Below are positions 1 through 5,558 of a stretch of 5,558 nt of DNA, one piece after another. The stretch's first letter is position 1. Every line of letters begins with the position of its first letter. Origin of the DNA: Ruminococcus sp. UBA5129. Its GTDB lineage: Bacteria > Bacillota > Clostridia > Oscillospirales > Ruminococcaceae. Location: contig DHYN01000119.1 of the NCBI GenBank assembly GCA_002414125.1, forward strand, positions 10,320 through 15,877, given 5' to 3'. The notes beneath the pieces were generated by a model that saw only the letters and a list, made by a program, of their open reading frames with translations, did not search any database and was not told the origin of the DNA. The position numbers and the translations under genes were made by a program.

Positions 1-24
1 TACGGCTCAGGGTGTTTTTGTTCT
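1..24 (+). terminator. Possible 3' arm and T-run of a leader attenuator before valS (truncated by window edge)
   Basis: The window opens with TACGGCTCAGGGTG followed by TTTTTGTTCT, which is how the descending arm of an intrinsic terminator and its T-run look. The matching ascending arm would lie before position 1 and cannot be seen. It sits about 45 bases before the valS start. Known biology: valS of Firmicutes is often controlled by a tRNA-Val-responsive T-box leader that ends in such a terminator. No T-box core (AGGGTGGNACCGCG-like) is visible here, so the T-box idea is inference. It could also be the terminator of an upstream gene. An alternative local fold also exists: bases 1-5 (TACGG) can pair with 29-33 (CCGTA), with further imperfect pairing inside. 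Confidence 0.3.
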
Positions 25-54
25 AAGACCGTATACGATCAAAAAATATATCAA

Positions 55-61
55 AAAGGAG
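55..61 (+). promoter_or_regulatory. Ribosome binding site of valS
   Basis: AAAGGAG lies 8 bases before the ATG at 70. It is a strong match to the 16S anti-Shine-Dalgarno and fixes the valS start. The surrounding bases 38-69 are A/T rich and probably unstructured. Confidence 0.85.
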
Positions 62-69
62 AATTTCTA

Positions 70-2691
70 ATGTCAAAGGAACTTGCAAAAGCTTATGACC
101 CAAAGGAATTTGAGGACAGGATCTACAGTGCATGGAATGAAAAGGGTTGTTTCCGTGCTGAAGTTGACCCCCAAAAGACACCATACACAATAGTGATTCC
201 TCCTCCGAACATCACCGGACAGCTTCACATGGGTCACGCACTTGATGAGACACTTCAGGACATTCTTATCCGTTGGAAGAGAATGAGCGGCTATTCGGCA
301 CTCTGGCTTCCCGGAACAGACCACGCGGCTATAGCTACGGAAGCAAAAATAGTAGAGGCAATGCGCAAAGAGGGTGTAACAAAAGAGGATCTCGGACGTG
401 ACGGATTCATGGAACGTGCGTGGGCTTGGAAAAAGCAGTATGGCGGACGAATCGTTGAACAGCTAAAGAAGCTTGGCTCTTCATGCGACTGGTCAAGAGA
501 ACGTTTTACAATGGATGAGGGCTGTTCAAAAGCCGTTAAGGAAGTATTCGTTAAGTACTACGAAAAAGGACTCATCTACAGAGGAGAGAGGATAATAAAC
601 TGGTGTCCTCACTGCAAAACATCACTCTCAGATGCAGAGGTAACATATGAAGACCAGGCAGGTCATTTCTGGCATCTTCGCTACAAGATCAAAGACACCG
701 ATAAGTACCTTGAGCTTGCAACAACGCGTCCTGAAACACTGCTCGGCGATACCGCTGTTGCTGTAAATCCTGCCGATGAGCGTTATAAGGATCTCGTAGG
801 AAAGATGGTCATCCTACCGATAGTTCACAGAGAAATCCCTATCGTTGCTGATGAATATGTTGAAATGGACTTCGGTACCGGTGTTGTAAAGATCACTCCT
901 GCTCATGACCCGAACGACTTTGAAGTAGGCTTACGTCATAACCTACAGATCATCAACGTAATGAATGACGATGCAACTATTGTTAACGACTACTCTAAGT
1001 ATGCAGGAATGGACAGATACGAGGCCCGTAAGGCTATCGTAGAGGATCTTGAGGCTGAGGGTGCGCTCGTTAAGATTGAGGAATACAGTCATAACGTAGG
1101 CACCTGCTATCGCTGCGGAACTACAGTAGAACCTAAAGTCTCGACACAGTGGTTCGTTAAGATGAAGCCGCTCGCTCAGCCTGCAATCGACGCTGTAAAG
1201 AATGGTGAAACAAAGTTTGTTCCAGAGCGTTTTGATAAGATCTATTTTCACTGGCTCGACAATATAAGAGACTGGTGCATCTCACGTCAGATATGGTGGG
1301 GGCATCAGATCCCTGCATTCTATTGCGACGAATGCGGAGAAATGGTCGTAACAAAGGAGAACGGAGCAGTATGTCCTAAGTGCGGAAAGCCTATGAGACA
1401 GGATCCCGATACACTTGATACATGGTTCAGCTCGGCATTGTGGCCTTTCTCAACACTCGGATGGCCCGAGAAGACGGCAGACCTCGACTATTTCTACCCA
1501 ACAAACACACTTGTAACCGGTTATGACATAATATTCTTCTGGGTAATCAGAATGATGTTCAGCGGTCTTGAGAATATGGGCAAGGTTCCGTTCGATACAG
1601 TCCTCATTCACGGACTTGTACGCGATTCACAGGGACGCAAGATGTCAAAATCCCTCGGAAACGGCATAGATCCTCTTGAAGTAATTGATGAATACGGTGC
1701 AGATGCGCTCAGGTTCATGCTTGCAACAGGAAACTCTCCCGGAAACGATATGCGTTACATTGACGAAAAGGTCAAGGCTGCAAGAAACTTTGCCAATAAG
1801 CTGTGGAACGCTTCTCGTTTCATCATGATGAATCTCCCCGATGACTTCCGATTCAACGGACTTCCCGAGACACTTGCCCTTGAGGATAAGTGGCTTGTAA
1901 ATAAGTTCAATAAGCTCGCTAAGGAAGTAAACGAGAATCTTGATAAATTTGAGCTCGGAATCGCATCCACAAAGATATATGACTTTATCTGGGATGTATA
2001 CTGCGACTGGTATATCGAGCTTACAAAACCGAGAATTCAGGCAGGCGGCGAGACAAAAGCAAATGCTCAAGCAGTGCTTGTATGGGCAATGCAAGGAATG
2101 CTCAAGCTTCTCCACCCGTTCATGCCGTTTATCACAGAGGAGATATGGCAGGTTCTTACCAATGAGTCAAGCATGATAATCCTTGAGACATATCCCACGT
2201 TTGACCGAAGCATCAATTTTGATGAGGAAGAGAAGTCGTTTGAGAAGATCATCGCGGCTATTAAGGCTGTAAGAAATACCCGTACCGAGATGAACGTTCC
2301 GCCATCGGTAAAGGCAAAGCTTCTTATTGAAACATCTGAATCCGAACTCTTTATGTCATGTACAGCGTTCTTCGAGAAGCTCGCCTCCGCATCTTCCGTT
2401 GAAGCAGGAACGAGCGTTGCTCACGAAAACTGTGCAAATGCCGTAACAGATGCAGCAAGAATATTCATACCTATGGATGAGCTTGTTGACAAGGAAAAGG
2501 AGCTGGCACGTCTCGAAAAAGAGAAAGCTAAGGTTCAGAAGGATATCGACTTCCTCAGCGGAAAGCTCAACAATCAGGGCTTTATCGCAAAGGCTCCCGA
2601 GAAGCTGATCGAGGCTGAAAAGGCAAAGCTTGCGGTTGCCGAGGAGAAGATGGCTAAGATAATGCAGTCGATCGAGGCTTTCAGTAAATAA
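70..2691 (+). CDS. valS: Valyl-tRNA synthetase (ValRS), class Ia
   Basis: Charges tRNA-Val with valine using ATP in the cytoplasm. The 873-residue length is normal for bacterial ValRS. In order: a Rossmann catalytic core with the PPPNITG segment and HIGH-type motif HMGH (residues 53-56); a CP1 editing insertion containing TTRPETLLGDTAVAVNP (218-234) and the HDPNDFEVG block (279-287), which hydrolyses mischarged Thr-tRNA; likely zinc cysteine pairs at C179/C182 with C346/C349, and a ribbon at C419/C422/C435/C438; the KMSKS loop exactly conserved at 524-528; an alpha-helical anticodon-binding domain (about 600-750); and a Lys/Glu-rich C-terminal coiled coil (about 803-870) typical of ValRS, which separates it from IleRS and LeuRS. 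The start is supported by AAAGGAG 8 bases upstream. All key motifs are intact. It is the first gene of a tight same-strand cluster, and expression may be controlled by the leader before it. Confidence 0.98.
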   Translation: MSKELAKAYDPKEFEDRIYSAWNEKGCFRAEVDPQKTPYTIVIPPPNITGQLHMGHALDETLQDILIRWKRMSGYSALWLPGTDHAAIATEAKIVEAMRKEGVTKEDLGRDGFMERAWAWKKQYGGRIVEQLKKLGSSCDWSRERFTMDEGCSKAVKEVFVKYYEKGLIYRGERIINWCPHCKTSLSDAEVTYEDQAGHFWHLRYKIKDTDKYLELATTRPETLLGDTAVAVNPADERYKDLVGKMVILPIVHREIPIVADEYVEMDFGTGVVKITPAHDPNDFEVGLRHNLQIINVMNDDATIVNDYSKYAGMDRYEARKAIVEDLEAEGALVKIEEYSHNVGTCYRCGTTVEPKVSTQWFVKMKPLAQPAIDAVKNGETKFVPERFDKIYFHWLDNIRDWCISRQIWWGHQIPAFYCDECGEMVVTKENGAVCPKCGKPMRQDPDTLDTWFSSALWPFSTLGWPEKTADLDYFYPTNTLVTGYDIIFFWVIRMMFSGLENMGKVPFDTVLIHGLVRDSQGRKMSKSLGNGIDPLEVIDEYGADALRFMLATGNSPGNDMRYIDEKVKAARNFANKLWNASRFIMMNLPDDFRFNGLPETLALEDKWLVNKFNKLAKEVNENLDKFELGIASTKIYDFIWDVYCDWYIELTKPRIQAGGETKANAQAVLVWAMQGMLKLLHPFMPFITEEIWQVLTNESSMIILETYPTFDRSINFDEEEKSFEKIIAAIKAVRNTRTEMNVPPSVKAKLLIETSESELFMSCTAFFEKLASASSVEAGTSVAHENCANAVTDAARIFIPMDELVDKEKELARLEKEKAKVQKDIDFLSGKLNNQGFIAKAPEKLIEAEKAKLAVAEEKMAKIMQSIEAFSK

Positions 2692-2702
2692 TTGGTGACA
2701 TC

Positions 2703-3227
2703 ATGAAATTTGATATTCCAACTATAGAGTCTGAACGGCTGATCCTTCGACCACTCACTTTGGATGATGCTGACGATGTATTCGAGTGGACAGGTGATGA
2801 GCTTGTGGCACGATACATGATCTATCCCACCCATACAAGCATAGATATAACAAAAATGTGGCTGAGTTCGCTTGAAACTCTCGAAAACGAGTACACATGG
2901 GGAGTTGTCCGCAAGTCCGACAGGAAGCTGATCGGCTCTGTGGGAATAAGATACCGGACAGACGAAAAGGTTTGGAGCTTCGGCTACAATTTTCGCCGAG
3001 ATAGCTGGAATCAGGGATTCGCAACGGAAGCCTCACGCAGAGCAATAAAGTATGCCTATGACGAAAACGGTGCAAGAGAATTTATTGCAGGACATGCTGT
3101 TGAGAATACGGCTTCAGGACGTGTTATAGAGAAATGCGGTCTGACGTTTGAGAAGTATGGTGAGTTTAGCAAATTCGATGGCAGTGTAACATTTAAGGCA
3201 AAGGAATACAGAATGAAACTGGAGTGA
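2703..3227 (+). CDS. GNAT family N-acetyltransferase, RimJ/RimL type
   Basis: A 174-residue single-domain acetyl-CoA-dependent N-acetyltransferase, probably cytosolic. The N-terminal ESERLILRPLTLDDADDVFEW (residues 9-29) is the usual opening of the RimJ/RimL subgroup (Acetyltransf_3 type). A central strand contains KLIGSVGIRY (75-84). The acetyl-CoA pyrophosphate-binding motif A is seen as WNQGFATEASRRAIKYAY (102-119), where families usually have W-x-x-G-Y/F-A-T-E-A. The closing block ENTASGRVIEKCGL (134-147) corresponds to the common N-x-x-S-x-R-x-x-E-K-x-G-F/L signature. The substrate cannot be told: members acetylate ribosomal protein N-termini, other proteins, or small amines and antibiotics. 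It starts 11 bases after valS, with GGTGA at 2694-2698 as Shine-Dalgarno (it pairs with the UCACC part of the 16S tail), so it is probably co-transcribed and translated in its wake. No signal peptide or membrane segment is seen. Confidence 0.9.
   Translation: MKFDIPTIESERLILRPLTLDDADDVFEWTGDELVARYMIYPTHTSIDITKMWLSSLETLENEYTWGVVRKSDRKLIGSVGIRYRTDEKVWSFGYNFRRDSWNQGFATEASRRAIKYAYDENGAREFIAGHAVENTASGRVIEKCGLTFEKYGEFSKFDGSVTFKAKEYRMKLE
3221..3224 (+). promoter_or_regulatory. Ribosome binding site deciding the Dabb gene start
   Basis: GGAG overlaps the last codons of the acetyltransferase gene and lies 8 bases before the ATG at 3233. The alternative GTG at 3224 overlaps the upstream stop as GTGA but has no Shine-Dalgarno before it, so ATG 3233 is preferred. 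The resulting N-terminus, MVKHIVMFKL, is also the usual start of Dabb proteins. Confidence 0.75.
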
Positions 3228-3232
3228 AAGCA

Positions 3233-3580
3233 ATGGTAAAGCATATAGTAATGTTCAAGCTCAAGGAGGCTAACGGAAAATCTGAGTACGATAATGCAGT
3301 CGAAGCAAAGGAGCGCTTTGAGGCAGTTCTCGCAGGTGTTCCTCAACTAAAAGCAGGTGAACTCGTTATCAATTCAAAGGACGCTTCCGAGAGCAATTAT
3401 ACGATCTCTCTGATTTGCGACTTTGAAACGATCGACGACCTCAACGCATATCAGGTGCATCCCGTTCACAAGGAGTTCGGAGCTTTTATAGCTCAGGTCA
3501 AAGAGAAGCACGCGCGTGCATCGACTACGAGTATTGAGCGCATGATTTCGGGACAGTCGCAAGGCTGTCCCTTTATTTAG
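3233..3580 (+). CDS. Dabb (stress-responsive alpha/beta barrel) domain protein
   Basis: A 115-residue small cytosolic protein of the Dabb family (dimeric ferredoxin-like alpha+beta barrel). Diagnostic features are the first strand MVKHIVMFKLKE (residues 1-12), a helix with many charged residues (about 17-34), the strand AGELVINSKD (41-50), YTISLICDF (56-64) with the following TIDDLNAYQVHPVHKEF (66-82), in which the Y-Q-x-H-P-x-H element is the family hallmark, and a final helix (about 83-93). The family is named for stress- and salt-induced plant proteins. Most bacterial members have no known reaction, so none is assigned here. The core ends near residue 103; the tail SGQSQGCPFI (106-115) is encoded by a terminator-like hairpin and is probably a by-product of that structure rather than a functional segment. 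It follows the acetyltransferase by 5 bases and precedes folC by 8. Confidence 0.9.
   Translation: MVKHIVMFKLKEANGKSEYDNAVEAKERFEAVLAGVPQLKAGELVINSKDASESNYTISLICDFETIDDLNAYQVHPVHKEFGAFIAQVKEKHARASTTSIERMISGQSQGCPFI
3550..3578 (+). terminator. Intrinsic terminator-like hairpin inside the 3' end of the Dabb gene
   Basis: Left arm GGGACAGTC (3550-3558), loop GCAA (3559-3562, a GNRA tetraloop) and right arm GGCTGTCCC (3563-3571) form a 9-base-pair stem with a single G-T wobble, followed by TTTATTT (3572-3578). It works only in + orientation, since the other side has no T-run. The T-tract is interrupted by one A, so termination may be partial. It ends about 18 bases before the folC start and lies entirely within the Dabb reading frame, whose stop codon TAG is at 3578-3580. 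It may set a lower expression level for folC relative to the upstream genes, or stabilise the upstream mRNA 3' end. Confidence 0.7.
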
Positions 3581-3583
3581 GAG
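3579..3583 (+). promoter_or_regulatory. Ribosome binding site of folC, overlapping the Dabb stop codon
   Basis: AGGAG begins inside the TAG stop of the Dabb gene and is 5 bases before the ATG at 3589. Because it directly follows the hairpin at 3550-3571, ribosomes finishing the Dabb gene would open that hairpin, so translation of the two genes may be coupled. The coupling is an inference. Confidence 0.7.
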
Positions 3584-3588
3584 AAAAT

Positions 3589-5558
<1,970 letters not shown>

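Noticed and set aside
18..51. Possible promoter immediately upstream of valS (TTGTTC with an A/T-rich -10)
   Set aside because: No hexamer near TATAAT is found at a 16-18 base spacing from the candidate -35. The A-run at 41-46 is not a credible -10.
1645..2115. 156-codon open frame on the - strand inside valS
   Set aside because: It is antisense to an intact, fully conserved valS region. The translation is Cys/Ile-rich with no recognisable domain, so it is best explained as a shadow of valS codon usage.
1940..2176. 78-codon + strand open frame in another reading frame within valS
   Set aside because: It overlaps the conserved anticodon-binding domain of valS, has low-complexity Ser/Arg/Gln composition and no recognisable fold or independent context.
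3224..3235. GTG at 3224 as the start of the Dabb gene (GTGA overlap with the upstream stop)
   Set aside because: There is no Shine-Dalgarno at a suitable distance before it, whereas GGAG at 3221-3224 is correctly spaced for ATG 3233, and family members begin with the MVKHIV-like segment.

Overview
The window looks like ordinary chromosomal sequence from a low- to mid-GC member of the Clostridia. A Ruminococcus-like Oscillospiraceae is my best guess, inferred from the style of the valyl-tRNA synthetase and glutamate dehydrogenase proteins, strong AAGGAG-type Shine-Dalgarno sites and a textbook sigma-A promoter. No species can be fixed from the sequence alone. All recognised genes lie on the + strand, and coding density is high.

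Layout: positions 1-69 are the end of an untranslated leader, possibly the last part of an attenuator, since its first bases look like the 3' arm of a terminator followed by a T-run. Then come valS (valyl-tRNA synthetase, 70-2691), a RimJ/RimL-type GNAT acetyltransferase (2703-3227), a small Dabb-domain protein (3233-3580) and folC (folylpolyglutamate/dihydrofolate synthase, 3589-4863). These four are packed with gaps of 11, 5 and 8 bases and probably share a transcript that starts upstream of the window. A strong GNRA-capped hairpin followed by a T-rich stretch is built into the last codons of the Dabb gene, so transcription into folC may be reduced at that point. After folC a 136-base intergenic region carries a near-consensus promoter with an extended -10, a short leader hairpin and a perfect Shine-Dalgarno for gdhA (NADP-type glutamate dehydrogenase, from 5000). 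gdhA is cut by the window end.

How the genes relate: valS and folC are neighbours in other Firmicutes (for example Bacillus subtilis), so this looks like that conserved pair with two small accessory genes inserted between them. valS serves translation, folC serves one-carbon cofactor retention, and gdhA, an independent unit, assimilates ammonium into glutamate, which is also the amino acid that FolC adds to folates. I found no mobile element, CRISPR array, tRNA or rRNA, and no convincing evidence of an undescribed system. The points worth a second look are regulatory (the leader and the coding-embedded terminator) and the departures of FolC from its family motifs.
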